DNA of 64,000 nucleotides from Chryseosolibacter sp036402075 (GCA_036402075.1 DASWTP010000284.1:41398-105397), one strand, 5' to 3'. Counted from the first letter of the stretch, positions 16,938-25,451 are shown. The notes: a model not told the origin generated them from the sequence alone. Translations and numbers: made by a program.

Positions 16938-17954
16938 ATGAAAAAGCTGAAACCGATCTCGCGTGTTCTCATCCTTATCTCCGCATTGGCAATGGTGTCA
17001 GCATACTTTGTGCCGCTGTGGCAAATCCTGATGTGGGCGCCACAGTATCCCGAAGGTCTGCAGATGAAAATCTGGATCGATAATATCACAGGCGATGTCA
17101 GGATTATCAGTGCACTGAACCACTACATCGGCATGAAGCATATCGAAGTCAGTATGTTTCCTGAATTCGGCTATATGATTTATATCGTTGGAGCTATTAT
17201 CGGTCTGGGAATCCTGGCTACGCTGGTTAATAAACGCATCCTCCTGGTGCTGTTTGCAACATGCATCCTGGCAGGTGGCGTGGCTGCATTGGTAGATTTT
17301 TACCTCTGGGGATACGATTACGGACACAACCTCGACCCTAGTGCACCGATCGTAGTGCCGGGCATGTCGTATCAGCCGCCCTTGATCGGAACGAAGCAGC
17401 TTCTGAATTTCACCGCCTATTCAGGACCAGACGTTGGAGGATGGATCTTCCTTGGTGCTGGCCTCCTCGCAATCGGAACTTTGACGTATGAACTCTATCT
17501 ATCGAAAATGAAAACAAAAAACATAACAACGGGCGCGCTCCTTCTGATCAGCATCATGCTAATCGCATGCAGCGTTGAACCTGAGCCCTTGCAATTCGGG
17601 AAAGACGGCTGCCACTATTGCAAGATGACCTTGATGGACAACAAATTCGGAGCAGAGATCGTGACATCAAAAGGCAAGATCTATAAGTTCGATGACGTAA
17701 ACTGCATGCTCAACTTCCATAACAGCGGCCAAGTTCAAACGAGCGATATGAAGAATGTGTTGATCATTGATTTCTCGCAGCCTGAAAAACTGATCGATGC
17801 ACGAAACGCCCTGTATGTTAAATCTGGAAACATCAAAAGCCCTATGGCAAGCGGTATCGCGGCATTCGAGTCGAATGAGGAGCTCTTGAAACTCAACGGT
17901 CAGTGGAAAGGAATTGTTATGAGCTGGGGAGAACTGCAAACACAATTCAAATAA
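16938..17954 (+). CDS. nosL: Fusion of a four-helix membrane domain with NosL
   Basis: 338 residues. The first about 190 residues form a membrane domain with helices near 8-30, 75-100, 102-124 and 163-187. From Met191 a second export signal appears (MKTKNITTGALLLISIM) ending in lipobox LIAC (Cys211), then a NosL domain with GCHYCKMTLMD (C225, C228, M230) and the copper-binding fold. NosL is an outer-facing copper chaperone for NosZ assembly. An internal lipobox inside one polypeptide is odd: either the fusion is real, or ATG 17508 also starts a separate NosL. The membrane part resembles the extra membrane protein of clade-II nos clusters in position only. Confidence 0.85.
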   Translation: MKKLKPISRVLILISALAMVSAYFVPLWQILMWAPQYPEGLQMKIWIDNITGDVRIISALNHYIGMKHIEVSMFPEFGYMIYIVGAIIGLGILATLVNKRILLVLFATCILAGGVAALVDFYLWGYDYGHNLDPSAPIVVPGMSYQPPLIGTKQLLNFTAYSGPDVGGWIFLGAGLLAIGTLTYELYLSKMKTKNITTGALLLISIMLIACSVEPEPLQFGKDGCHYCKMTLMDNKFGAEIVTSKGKIYKFDDVNCMLNFHNSGQVQTSDMKNVLIIDFSQPEKLIDARNALYVKSGNIKSPMASGIAAFESNEELLKLNGQWKGIVMSWGELQTQFK

Positions 17955-17992
17955 CTCAAGACACAGTAAAGCTCACCGACTGCGAATAACGA

Positions 17993-19234
17993 ATGAAACA
18001 CATGTTGATAGCCCTGGTCTGTTTCTTCACCTGCGAAGCCCTTGCAGCAACCATTACGGTGCGGCAGAATGGGACTTCTTTGACCAGGGCGATTGCGATC
18101 GCCAAGCCGGGTGATACCATCCTTATCAAACCTGGTGTTTACAGCGAAGGCAATATCGTCATCAAAAAAAGCATCACGATCATCGGAGAAAATTTTCCCG
18201 TGCTCGATGGCGACCACAAAGTGGAGATCTTCACAATCCACGCTAACAACGTAACGATCACAGGACTGAGGCTCATTAACACCGGGGTTGCGAGCATCAA
18301 TGATCTGGCTGCTATCAAGGTTGTGAATTCAAAAGGATTACGAATCATCGACAACCAATTCGAAAACACGTTCTTTGGAATACATTTTTCCAACGTATCA
18401 CAATCGTGGATCGAAGACAATGTTTTTACCGCAAAGGCAGTTGCAGAACATCAGATTGGAAATGGAATTCACCTATGGAAATGCCACCACATCACCATCA
18501 ACAACAATCGCGTCAAGGGACATCGCGATGGCATCTACTTCGAGTTCGTTACCAATTCACTTATCACCAACAACTACAGCGAAGGCAACATTCGCTATGG
18601 ATTGCATTTTATGTTCTCGCACAACAATGAATACCGCAAGAATATATTCGTGAATAACGGGGCAGGCGTTGCAGTGATGTACACCACCGGTGTAAAGATG
18701 ATCGACAACACATTCGATCACAATTGGGGCTCATCGGCATATGGCCTCCTGCTGAAAGATATCCGTGACAGTTTTGTTTCCGGCAACACATTCACCGAAA
18801 ACTCAACAGGAATTTTTATGGAGGGATCTAGCAGGATCGAGTTCACTAAAAATTCATTTTCACGGAACGGCTATGCTATCAAGATACAAGCCAGTTGCGA
18901 TGATAACGTGTTCAGGCAGAATAATTTCATAGCCAACACATTCGATATGGCAACCAACGGAAGCCTTGTATTAAACAAGGTTAGTGAAAACTACTGGGAC
19001 CGGTATGAAGGTTACGATCTCGACAAGAACAGGGTCGGAGACGTTCCCTATCACCCCGTCAGCATGTATTCGATGGTGGTTGAGCAGATGCCTTCAGCTG
19101 TGCTGTTGTGGCGAAGCTTCCTGGTCTTGCTGATGGACAAAGCGGAGAAAGCTATTCCCGCCATGACGCCTGAAAACTTACGTGACGATTTACCCTCAAT
19201 GAAACCTCATGATCTCAATAAAAACGGTAACTAA
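17993..19234 (+). CDS. nosD: Periplasmic copper-site maturation protein NosD
   Basis: 413 residues. Sec signal at the N-terminus (LIALVCFFTCEALAA), then a right-handed parallel beta-helix of NosD/CASH type with many N-rich turns (NNRVKGHRDGIYFEF, GLHFMFSHNNEYRKN, DRYEGYDLDKNRVGD, PYHPVSMY). NosD acts outside the membrane with the NosFY transporter in building the CuZ sulfide-copper centre of NosZ. It overlaps nosF by 26 bp, showing tight coupling. Confidence 0.93.
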   Translation: MKHMLIALVCFFTCEALAATITVRQNGTSLTRAIAIAKPGDTILIKPGVYSEGNIVIKKSITIIGENFPVLDGDHKVEIFTIHANNVTITGLRLINTGVASINDLAAIKVVNSKGLRIIDNQFENTFFGIHFSNVSQSWIEDNVFTAKAVAEHQIGNGIHLWKCHHITINNNRVKGHRDGIYFEFVTNSLITNNYSEGNIRYGLHFMFSHNNEYRKNIFVNNGAGVAVMYTTGVKMIDNTFDHNWGSSAYGLLLKDIRDSFVSGNTFTENSTGIFMEGSSRIEFTKNSFSRNGYAIKIQASCDDNVFRQNNFIANTFDMATNGSLVLNKVSENYWDRYEGYDLDKNRVGDVPYHPVSMYSMVVEQMPSAVLLWRSFLVLLMDKAEKAIPAMTPENLRDDLPSMKPHDLNKNGN

Positions 19235-19937
19235 GAAATTTGGCAAACTCCAGGCGCTTTCGAATGTCGATCTGGACCTAAGCATGGCAAAATCCTACGC
19301 GCTGGTTGGTCCGAACGGTTCAGGCAAAACTACGCTTATCAAAAGCATCCTTGGGTTGGTGGTTCCCACCGCAGGCGAAATCTGGTTCAATAATAAGAGT
19401 ATTGCCAAAGACTGGAAATATCGCGAGAACATCGGGTACATGCCGCAGATCGGCCGTTATCCCGAGAACATGACCATCGGCCAACTCATCGACATGATGA
19501 AAAATATCCGGAGCAATGTTACCCAACTCGATGACAGTTTAATCGATGAGTTCAAGCTTTACAAGATCTACGACAAACGGATGCATACACTTTCGGGAGG
19601 AACACGCCAGAAAGTAAGTGCAGCGCTCGCGTTTATGTTCAATCCCCCGGTGCTAATCCTCGATGAACCTACGGCAGGACTCGACCCAATCTCTGTCGAA
19701 CTCCTGAAAGAGAAAATCCTGGAAGAAAAAGCAAAGGGCAAGCTGCTTATAATTTCATCGCACATTCTCAGCGACCTGGACGAACTTACAACGAACATGG
19801 TATACATCTTCGAGGGCCAGGTGCACTACAACAACTCAATCCAGTCACTCAAAGACGAAACCCAGGAAAAGAAACTTGGAAAAGCCATCGCGACAATGAT
19901 CGGCCAGAAACAATTGATTGACTCAATTAATAAATAA
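19209..19937 (+). CDS. nosF: ABC transporter ATPase NosF
   Basis: 242 residues, complete ABC ATPase: Walker A GPNGSGKTT, signature LSGGTRQKV, Walker B VLILDEPTAGLD and switch His in ISSHIL. It pairs with NosY in the inner membrane and with NosD outside to supply a sulfur species for CuZ assembly. It overlaps nosD at its 5' end and is followed 4 nt later by the nosY ATG. Confidence 0.94.
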   Translation: MISIKTVTKKFGKLQALSNVDLDLSMAKSYALVGPNGSGKTTLIKSILGLVVPTAGEIWFNNKSIAKDWKYRENIGYMPQIGRYPENMTIGQLIDMMKNIRSNVTQLDDSLIDEFKLYKIYDKRMHTLSGGTRQKVSAALAFMFNPPVLILDEPTAGLDPISVELLKEKILEEKAKGKLLIISSHILSDLDELTTNMVYIFEGQVHYNNSIQSLKDETQEKKLGKAIATMIGQKQLIDSINK

Positions 19938-19941
19938 AGTT

Positions 19942-20709
19942 ATGTCACGCGTTATTAAATACGTTTTTTACGATATCCTGCGCACGCGTTTTATCCTGCT
20001 CTATACGCTCTTGCTTCTCGTAAGCACATTCGCGCTCTTCCAGCTAGACAGCGACTCCGGGAAGGTTGTTATGAGTTTGCTGAACATTGTGTTAATGGTT
20101 GTACCCCTGGTGAGCGTCATTTTCACAACCATCCATTTTTACAATTCATACGAATTCATTGAACTAATGCTGGCTCAGCCAATCAATCGAAAAGTTGTTT
20201 TTATTGGCGAATACCTGGCCGTAACCTCCTCACTTTGCGCAGCCTTCGCGGTTGGCATTGGTATTCCCATCGCGATATACGGAATCACACCCACCGCGCT
20301 CACCCTGCTCTTTTGCGGCATTGTGCTAACGATGGTTTTCGTCTCACTCGCCTTCCTTGCCTCCGTGCTTACACGCGACAAAGCGAAAGCCATTGGGATC
20401 GCACTATTGTTTTGGTTCTATTTTTCGCTGATCTATGACGGGTTCCTGTTATGGGTCGTTTATGCCTTCAACGACTATCCGCTTGAAAAAATAACGCTTA
20501 CACTGATCGCGCTGAATCCTGTCGATCTCGCCCGGGTAATCATGCTGCTCCAGCTTGACATCTCTGCTCTTATGGGTTACACAGGCGCATTCTACAAAGA
20601 CTTTTTTGGCAGCTCCTTCGGCATCCTGTTCTCCACCGCAACGCTCTTTCTCTGGATAGCGATTCCATGCCTGCTCGCGCTACGAATCTTCAGCAGGAAA
20701 GACCTGTAA
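19942..20709 (+). CDS. nosY: ABC transporter permease NosY
   Basis: 255 residues from ATG at 19942; a TTG start 24 bp upstream would overlap nosF and adds no domain. About six hydrophobic helices, ABC-2 type permease, beginning MSRVIKYVFYDILRTRF as in NosY proteins. It forms the membrane part of the NosDFY complex. It is the last gene of the nos operon; a Crp/Fnr-type site for the next transcription unit starts 15 bp after its stop. Confidence 0.9.
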   Translation: MSRVIKYVFYDILRTRFILLYTLLLLVSTFALFQLDSDSGKVVMSLLNIVLMVVPLVSVIFTTIHFYNSYEFIELMLAQPINRKVVFIGEYLAVTSSLCAAFAVGIGIPIAIYGITPTALTLLFCGIVLTMVFVSLAFLASVLTRDKAKAIGIALLFWFYFSLIYDGFLLWVVYAFNDYPLEKITLTLIALNPVDLARVIMLLQLDISALMGYTGAFYKDFFGSSFGILFSTATLFLWIAIPCLLALRIFSRKDL

Positions 20710-20723
20710 TATCGGCTGTGATA

Positions 20724-20766
20724 TGATTTGAATCATATGAGGTGCGAGGCGTTTGAAGAATATTTG
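20724..20766 (+). promoter_or_regulatory. Crp/Fnr-type site plus -7 element for fasciclin-haemoglobin operon
   Basis: TGATTTGAATCA (20724-20735) lies in an ATATGAT-N4-ATCATAT palindrome. The -7-like element AATATTTG (20759-20766) is centred exactly 33 bp downstream. Predicted transcript start is about 16 nt before the ATG at 20786. No second upstream site is convincing. Confidence 0.7.
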
Positions 20767-20785
20767 AATATAAAAGCTCATTTCT

Positions 20786-21331
20786 ATGAAAACCAAGTCA
20801 ATTTTTTCATTGATTATTACCTCGCTCCTCCTGGCTTTCGCTTGCACTAAGCCAACACAGGAAATAGCGGTCACAGCGCATACCACGCAGCCCGGACAGT
20901 CTGCGGTGAAGGACGATGAATCAAAAAAGAACATTGTACAGACCGCCATCGCATCACCTGATCACAAAACTTTAGTGGCCGCACTTAAAGCGGCTGAGTA
21001 TGTTGATGCACTTTCAAACGCTGGCCCGTTTACCGTTTTCGCACCTACTGACGAAGCGTTTGCTAAGCTCCCTGAGGGCACTGTTGAAAAGCTGACGAGG
21101 CCCGAAAATAAATCAACACTGCAAGACATACTGGAATATCATGTGTACGTGGGCGTCATTCGCGAATCTATGGTGCAGGGCAACCTCAATCTGAACCAGG
21201 TGAACGGTAAGAACGTGTTCCTCACAAAAAAAGATGGAAAACTGCAAGTTAATGAAGCGAACATTATCGCAACAGTTGAGACTTCCAACGGCATCATTTA
21301 CGTAACCGACAAGGTCTTATTGCCTCAATAA
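20786..21331 (+). CDS. Fasciclin (FAS1) domain lipoprotein
   Basis: 181 residues. Lipoprotein signal with Cys at LAFAC, a low-complexity linker, then one FAS1 domain (TVFAPTDEAFAKLPEGTVEKL, ILEYHVYVG, NGIIYVTDKVLLP). FAS1 domains mediate adhesion or ligand binding in the envelope. It is driven by a Crp/Fnr-type site and is coupled to the truncated haemoglobin gene (TAATG overlap). Its role in a low-oxygen regulon is unknown; the coupling suggests a link to NO or O2 handling (inference). Confidence 0.9.
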   Translation: MKTKSIFSLIITSLLLAFACTKPTQEIAVTAHTTQPGQSAVKDDESKKNIVQTAIASPDHKTLVAALKAAEYVDALSNAGPFTVFAPTDEAFAKLPEGTVEKLTRPENKSTLQDILEYHVYVGVIRESMVQGNLNLNQVNGKNVFLTKKDGKLQVNEANIIATVETSNGIIYVTDKVLLPQ

Positions 21332-21768
21332 TGGTACCCAAAAGTGAGACAACAAAAGTGTCCATGAACGAAGCGAAGCAAGATATCCTGACACGCAATG
21401 AGGTGATCACGATGGTTGATCATTTTTACGCGAAGGTAAAGGAAGACAAACTGCTGCGCGCGGTCTTCGCGCATGTAGACTGGGCTCATCATTTACCAAT
21501 CATGTATAACTTCTGGTCATCGATGCTTTTCGGTGACCAGCGTTATCGCGGCAATCCTCTGCAAAGGCACCTGCACCTGGCCATTGACCAAAGGCATTTC
21601 CAACAGTGGCTTATTCTCTTTTATGAAACCATTGACGAAAACTTCACAGGAGAGAAAGCGGAGGAAGTAAAAATGCGGGCCAGGGCAATCGCAGGAGTGT
21701 TTCAGGTGAAGATGGGATTGATTCAGGTGCCTGGCAGAGATCCTGCTCCTTTGCCTTCTTCGGATTGA
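21331..21768 (+). CDS. Group III truncated haemoglobin
   Basis: 145 residues from the ATG that overlaps the fasciclin stop (TAATG); MNEAKQD at 21364 is an alternative start. The globin core shows VDHFYAKVKEDKLLRAVF, HHLPIMYNFWSSMLF, the heme-binding stretch RHLHLAIDQRHFQQW and LFYETIDENFTG, typical of group III truncated haemoglobins. Members bind O2 or NO and are often linked to NO stress. Cytosolic. Its place next to the nos operon and under a Crp/Fnr-type promoter fits NO protection. Confidence 0.88.
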   Translation: MVPKSETTKVSMNEAKQDILTRNEVITMVDHFYAKVKEDKLLRAVFAHVDWAHHLPIMYNFWSSMLFGDQRYRGNPLQRHLHLAIDQRHFQQWLILFYETIDENFTGEKAEEVKMRARAIAGVFQVKMGLIQVPGRDPAPLPSSD

Positions 21769-22096
21769 CGCCATTGCTCATGAGTGCCAACCAGGGCTCT
21801 TCTTCAACAACCACACAATATGGTTAGGTGTTCCCTACCGCTTCCAGTGTCAAACGCTCCAAGTCAACTCCCGCTTCCCGGTCGAACGCACCGCATCGTC
21901 TCCCGCCACGTGGACGATGCTTGTTGTTAGGTTACGCGCTGCTATACCACCCCAACCAACGACCATTTTCAGGTAAGAAAACCGGATTTTTCCGGCCCTG
22001 GCAATGAGTGATTGACGATTTCTCGCATTGATTTCAAATTCAGCACGTGTCGCCTTACTCTATTTTGGTCCTTTCTTATTTTATCCGAGCCCACAT
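21769..22096. other. Intergenic stretch without recognised gene
   Basis: 328 bp, C-rich around 21800-21960 and unlike its neighbours. It contains two GTTAGGT words and a small CCGGA-tttt-TCCGG hairpin near 21983-21996, but no reading frame that looks real, no Crp/Fnr-type site and no clear terminator for the haemoglobin operon. Confidence 0.5.
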
Positions 22097-22735
22097 ATGA
22101 AAAAAACTATTGCTGCCTTAGTCCTCGCACTTGGCTTCACTACCTGCACCGAACTTACGGACAATACGAATGAGTCGTCATACTTCACAAAATCCGTTGG
22201 AGGAGAAATTTCACTCGATGATGGTGAGCGCTGGGCAGCCCGTTACGTCAGGGAACAACAAAACGGTCGAACACTCGGTGCCCTGAATATTCCGGCATCT
22301 GCACTGCATGGTTTTGTTAGCGGACTCGGCAACTATGTTGGTCTTCACTTTAAATATGGAATTGACGACCATGGACAAATTCATGTTCTGGTAGTTCCTA
22401 AGCTGGAAAGTAGTTTTTCGGCAGACCTGGCGCTTGATGCTTACGATGGCTCGTACATCACGTTATCCACTGTCACTTCCTGGACCCAGCGTTATGTTTC
22501 GGAAGATGCATCGCGAATCCGTTCTTATTTTTTTGGCCGCCACGTATTTGATCAGATCCTGTCGAAAGAAGCGTTTGAGAACCTAGAGGTGCGTCACGGC
22601 ATCAGCGATTCCGGGGAGCAAGAACTGTTATTGTATGCCTGGAACACCCGCGAAACTTCATCGGGCCGGAAGCAAAGTAACGAGGTAGACGTTTATGATA
22701 TGTCATACACTTGTCCGACCCGCTGCGATGAATAA
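22097..22735 (+). CDS. Lipoprotein with internally duplicated module, unknown
   Basis: 212 residues from ATG at 22097; an upstream in-frame ATG at 22028 would put 23 residues before a good lipoprotein signal (MKKTIAALVLALGFTTC, Cys17). The mature part seems to hold two related modules, about 43-102 and 126-184: W-x-x-RYV at the start of each, and LHFKYGIDDHGQIHVLVV resembling LEVRHGISDSGEQELLLY at the end. The C-terminus has two cysteines (TCPTRC). I do not recognise the family. The next gene starts 6 bp later, suggesting an operon. Confidence 0.7.
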   Translation: MKKTIAALVLALGFTTCTELTDNTNESSYFTKSVGGEISLDDGERWAARYVREQQNGRTLGALNIPASALHGFVSGLGNYVGLHFKYGIDDHGQIHVLVVPKLESSFSADLALDAYDGSYITLSTVTSWTQRYVSEDASRIRSYFFGRHVFDQILSKEAFENLEVRHGISDSGEQELLLYAWNTRETSSGRKQSNEVDVYDMSYTCPTRCDE

Positions 22736-22741
22736 AATTAC

Positions 22742-23464
22742 ATGGAGATGAAAACAGAAATCATTAGGTTCATCCAACTATTCTCGTTTGTCTCGGTGGT
22801 AATTCCGCTGATTGCATATTTAACCTCAATTAAGAAAGCGCCAAAACAGCATCATTTTATTGGCGCTCTGATCTTGATATCCGGACTAACGGACCTAAGC
22901 TTTTACCTTCGCATTTATACATCTCCAATGCTTTCAAACCTATACAGCATAATGCAATTCGGTATCATAACAGGCTTCTACTATAACGTGGTATATAAGA
23001 AGAGGGCTGGATTGGCAATGTCGATCTTGATAGGCGTTTACGTTGCAATACTACTGTTTAGCTTGATCAACTACGGCATTCGCGAAAACCTCACCTTTCT
23101 CTGGGCGGTCGGCTCGCTCATCATTGCCATCCATTGCTTGTCTTATGTTTTCAACGTTAACAGCATGGTGCTTGACCGCTATTTTGATATTCACCTACTA
23201 AGCAATGTTATTTTTAACACAACGTTTTTCGGCTATGGCACAATGACGTTTTTCATTTTTTTACTCACGAATATCGTTTTTAGTAACCATGATGCTGAAA
23301 CAATTGACGCCTTCTGGAGCCTGCACAACATTATCAATATCCTAAAGAATATCGGATTCGCAATTGGATTCTACTACATTGGCAAGCGCGAGATCTACAT
23401 GACTTTATCGCAACTCGAGGAAATCGCACAACGGCTGCGGGAGGAAGAAATGCTCGAACAGTAA
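22742..23464 (+). CDS. Seven-helix membrane protein, unknown
   Basis: 240 residues. About seven hydrophobic helices fill residues 10-215, and the tail is a charged amphipathic helix (SQLEEIAQRLREEEMLEQ). The layout resembles the membrane sensory part of some Bacteroidota histidine kinases, but no kinase follows. There is no signal peptide. It is in the same direction as and 6 bp after the duplicated-module lipoprotein. Function not inferred. Confidence 0.7.
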   Translation: MEMKTEIIRFIQLFSFVSVVIPLIAYLTSIKKAPKQHHFIGALILISGLTDLSFYLRIYTSPMLSNLYSIMQFGIITGFYYNVVYKKRAGLAMSILIGVYVAILLFSLINYGIRENLTFLWAVGSLIIAIHCLSYVFNVNSMVLDRYFDIHLLSNVIFNTTFFGYGTMTFFIFLLTNIVFSNHDAETIDAFWSLHNIINILKNIGFAIGFYYIGKREIYMTLSQLEEIAQRLREEEMLEQ

Positions 23465-23566
23465 ATCTCACCCTGAGATAACGTCAACGACTCGCACTTT
23501 CTATCACGTCTCGCGCCCGATACTCCTCCGGGCTTTTGATACCACCAGCATAATACAATCGAAAAC

Positions 23567-23609
23567 TGATTTTTGTCATAGCCAGCCTCGGAACGTTTCC
23601 TTATGATTG
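23567..23609 (+). promoter_or_regulatory. Crp/Fnr-type site plus -7 element for the DGC-like gene
   Basis: TGATTTTTGTCA (23567-23578) is followed by the -7-like element TATGATTG (23602-23609), centre-to-centre 33 bp. Predicted transcript start is about 11 nt before the ATG at 23624. Confidence 0.65.
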
Positions 23610-23623
23610 CGCAACGTTAGAAC

Positions 23624-23995
23624 ATGACAGACAAATTTATCATCTTTCTTTGCTCCGGGGCTGCAAAGGCCGGCAATAAGAAATTATCCTTTAGAGTTGC
23701 TTCCCAGCTGGAAAGCATGGGCGTAGGCGAGCTCGGCAGCCTGGAAAGCCTTTCACACCAGCATACGGTTGATCCTGCCGAACAGCGGAGAATGATCTTC
23801 ATCAACGATTGCCGTTCGGGTTGCGTGAACGTGCTCACGCATGGATTCCAAAAAGAAAAATACGTTTACATTGATGTTTCTCCCTTTCTCACAGCCAAAG
23901 ACTTCGACATCATCGAATTTATCCAATCGGAGGTACTGACTACTCTACATACGAAGTGGAGCTATTCAGCAGACACCGAATATCAAACCGTTTGA
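23624..23995 (+). CDS. DGC-like putative zinc-binding protein
   Basis: 123 residues. The pattern FLCSGAAKAGNKKLSFRVASQLE, then FINDCRSGCVNVL (C10, C63, C67), matches the DGC domain family of small proteins predicted to bind zinc, though the family Asp-Gly-Cys is here Asn-Asp-Cys and a further family Cys seems replaced by Ser near residue 39. No signal peptide. It is driven by a Crp/Fnr-type site, which ties it to the low-oxygen regulon. DGC proteins often sit near anaerobic or redox genes; their biochemical role is not established. Confidence 0.7.
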   Translation: MTDKFIIFLCSGAAKAGNKKLSFRVASQLESMGVGELGSLESLSHQHTVDPAEQRRMIFINDCRSGCVNVLTHGFQKEKYVYIDVSPFLTAKDFDIIEFIQSEVLTTLHTKWSYSADTEYQTV

Positions 23996-24043
23996 CTTGA
24001 CTGTAACGTTGCTTTTGAACAATGCGTCTGAGAAAGAAAAAAC

Positions 24044-24841
24044 ATGAAGCGCTTCTTCTTTCTTGCAGCCAGTTTATTGCAGCTTACCTGCTGGGCACAA
24101 AAGTCCAGCGAACGGGAATGGTTTGTAGATTCCAGGGCATTATTTGATCTGCGATACACGGCACATGACCGTGCAGCGTTGGCGGAGTACGCAATGCTCT
24201 TTGAAAACGGTGTCGCTGTCACGCAGGCATTCTTCGGATCAAAATTTCCAAAACGTTTTGAAGTAGTTTTCCAGCCAAACAGAAGCTCCCTGGATGTCAC
24301 CTGGCAGCGCGATTGGAATGCCCCCGATTTCAAATCAGAATGCTGGATGGTGGCAAGCGGTATTGCGACTAAAGTGGATATTCTCTCTCCATCGCAGTGG
24401 AAAGCTGAAGCGTGCGAGCATAACTTCAGCGACAAGACGAAAACCCAGCAACTGGTAACGCATGAACTCGTGCATGTTTACCATGGTCAAAAGAACGCGA
24501 GTCCCGATTTCAGCAATACAAACGGCCTGGATTGGTTTGTTGAAGGGCTCGCCACCTACGCCTCAGGACAATGCGATTCGCTGCGGTTAGCGCAAGTATC
24601 AGAAGCAGTTCGCACAAATCAGGCGCCTAATACCCTCGATAAATTCTGGAGTGGCAAGCTAAAATATGGACTGGCCGGATCAGTAGTATTTTACATCGAC
24701 CAAAAATACGGACGAACCAAGCTTGCGTCATTGCTCACATTCAACACGAAGAGCGAGGTGCTTTCCTCTCTTGGAGTCACAGAGCAAACGCTGCTAACCG
24801 AATGGAAGACGTTTATGCTTAAGCCTAAAGACGACAACTAG
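24044..24841 (+). CDS. Secreted gluzincin-type zinc peptidase
   Basis: 265 residues. Sec signal (FFFLAASLLQLTCWA). Zinc motif HELVH sits near residue 140, and the third ligand region LDWFVEGLATYASG about 25 residues later is typical of peptidase MA-like/gluzincin enzymes. Probably periplasmic or secreted; the substrate is unknown. It begins 48 bp after the DGC-like gene and could share its promoter. Its 3' end overlaps the convergent crp gene by 4 bp. Confidence 0.82.
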   Translation: MKRFFFLAASLLQLTCWAQKSSEREWFVDSRALFDLRYTAHDRAALAEYAMLFENGVAVTQAFFGSKFPKRFEVVFQPNRSSLDVTWQRDWNAPDFKSECWMVASGIATKVDILSPSQWKAEACEHNFSDKTKTQQLVTHELVHVYHGQKNASPDFSNTNGLDWFVEGLATYASGQCDSLRLAQVSEAVRTNQAPNTLDKFWSGKLKYGLAGSVVFYIDQKYGRTKLASLLTFNTKSEVLSSLGVTEQTLLTEWKTFMLKPKDDN

Positions 24842-25434
24842 AACCGGATCTTGTGGCCTTCGAGGAAGAGCTTGCCGTCCTTTTCCATTTTCTTCACCGT
24901 GCGGATCACCGTTTCCACCCGTAAACCACTCATATCGGCAAGCTGTTGCCGTGTGTAGGGAACGATCACCCTGGCGTTCACTCCAGGTTTCACATTTTTG
25001 TTTTTGTAATATCTTAACAACGCTGCAATTCTATGCTCCGGCTCATACGAAGAGATTTCCGAAAGCACCATCGACTTGTACCGTAGCCGCTGGCACAACA
25101 CCTGGTCCATCTTCAAGTGAAGGTCAAAGTTTTCGCGCAACATCTGCAGGAAGTAGTCTCCCGGCAGTTTCCATACTTTCGCTTTCTCCAACGCCACGAC
25201 ACTCCCAGGATATGGAAAATTTCCAATCAGTGCAGGTTCACCGAAACTCTCGCCAGGATTAAAAATTCCCTGGATAAATTCCTGGCCGTCATTGCTGGCA
25301 ATGAACATTTTTACCGAGCCTTCCTCCACCTGGAAGTAGTCAGAGGCGTTATCTCCCTCATGAAACAGAACCTGGTCCTTACGTAAGCTGAGCAGCTTCG
25401 CATGATATTTCTCTAAAGTCTTAGACGGAAACAT
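24838..25434 (-). CDS. Crp/Fnr-family transcription regulator
   Basis: 198 residues from ATG at 25434 (MFPSKTLEKY); a frame from 25467 adds 11 basic residues that would overlap the promoter. Cyclic-nucleotide-binding-like barrel at about 15-110 (VLFHEGDNASDYFQVEEGSVKMF) and Crp-type helix-turn-helix at about 150-185 (TRQQLADMSGLRVETVIRTVKKM). The recognition helix keeps the Glu and Arg (VETVIR) which in FNR/CRP contact the TGA half-site. No N-terminal Fe-S cysteines. It has its own TGA-N6-TCA site at the class II position, so auto- or cross-regulation is likely. A good candidate for binding the regulon sites in this window. Confidence 0.9.
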   Translation of the reverse strand: MFPSKTLEKYHAKLLSLRKDQVLFHEGDNASDYFQVEEGSVKMFIASNDGQEFIQGIFNPGESFGEPALIGNFPYPGSVVALEKAKVWKLPGDYFLQMLRENFDLHLKMDQVLCQRLRYKSMVLSEISSYEPEHRIAALLRYYKNKNVKPGVNARVIVPYTRQQLADMSGLRVETVIRTVKKMEKDGKLFLEGHKIRF

Positions 25435-25451
25435 GGTTCTCCTTTTTCGGA

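Noticed and set aside
21810..21930. GTTAGGT words in a C-rich intergenic stretch, resembling integron attC core sites
   Set aside because: No matching RYYYAAC partner or paired-arm structure, no integrase and no cassette array.
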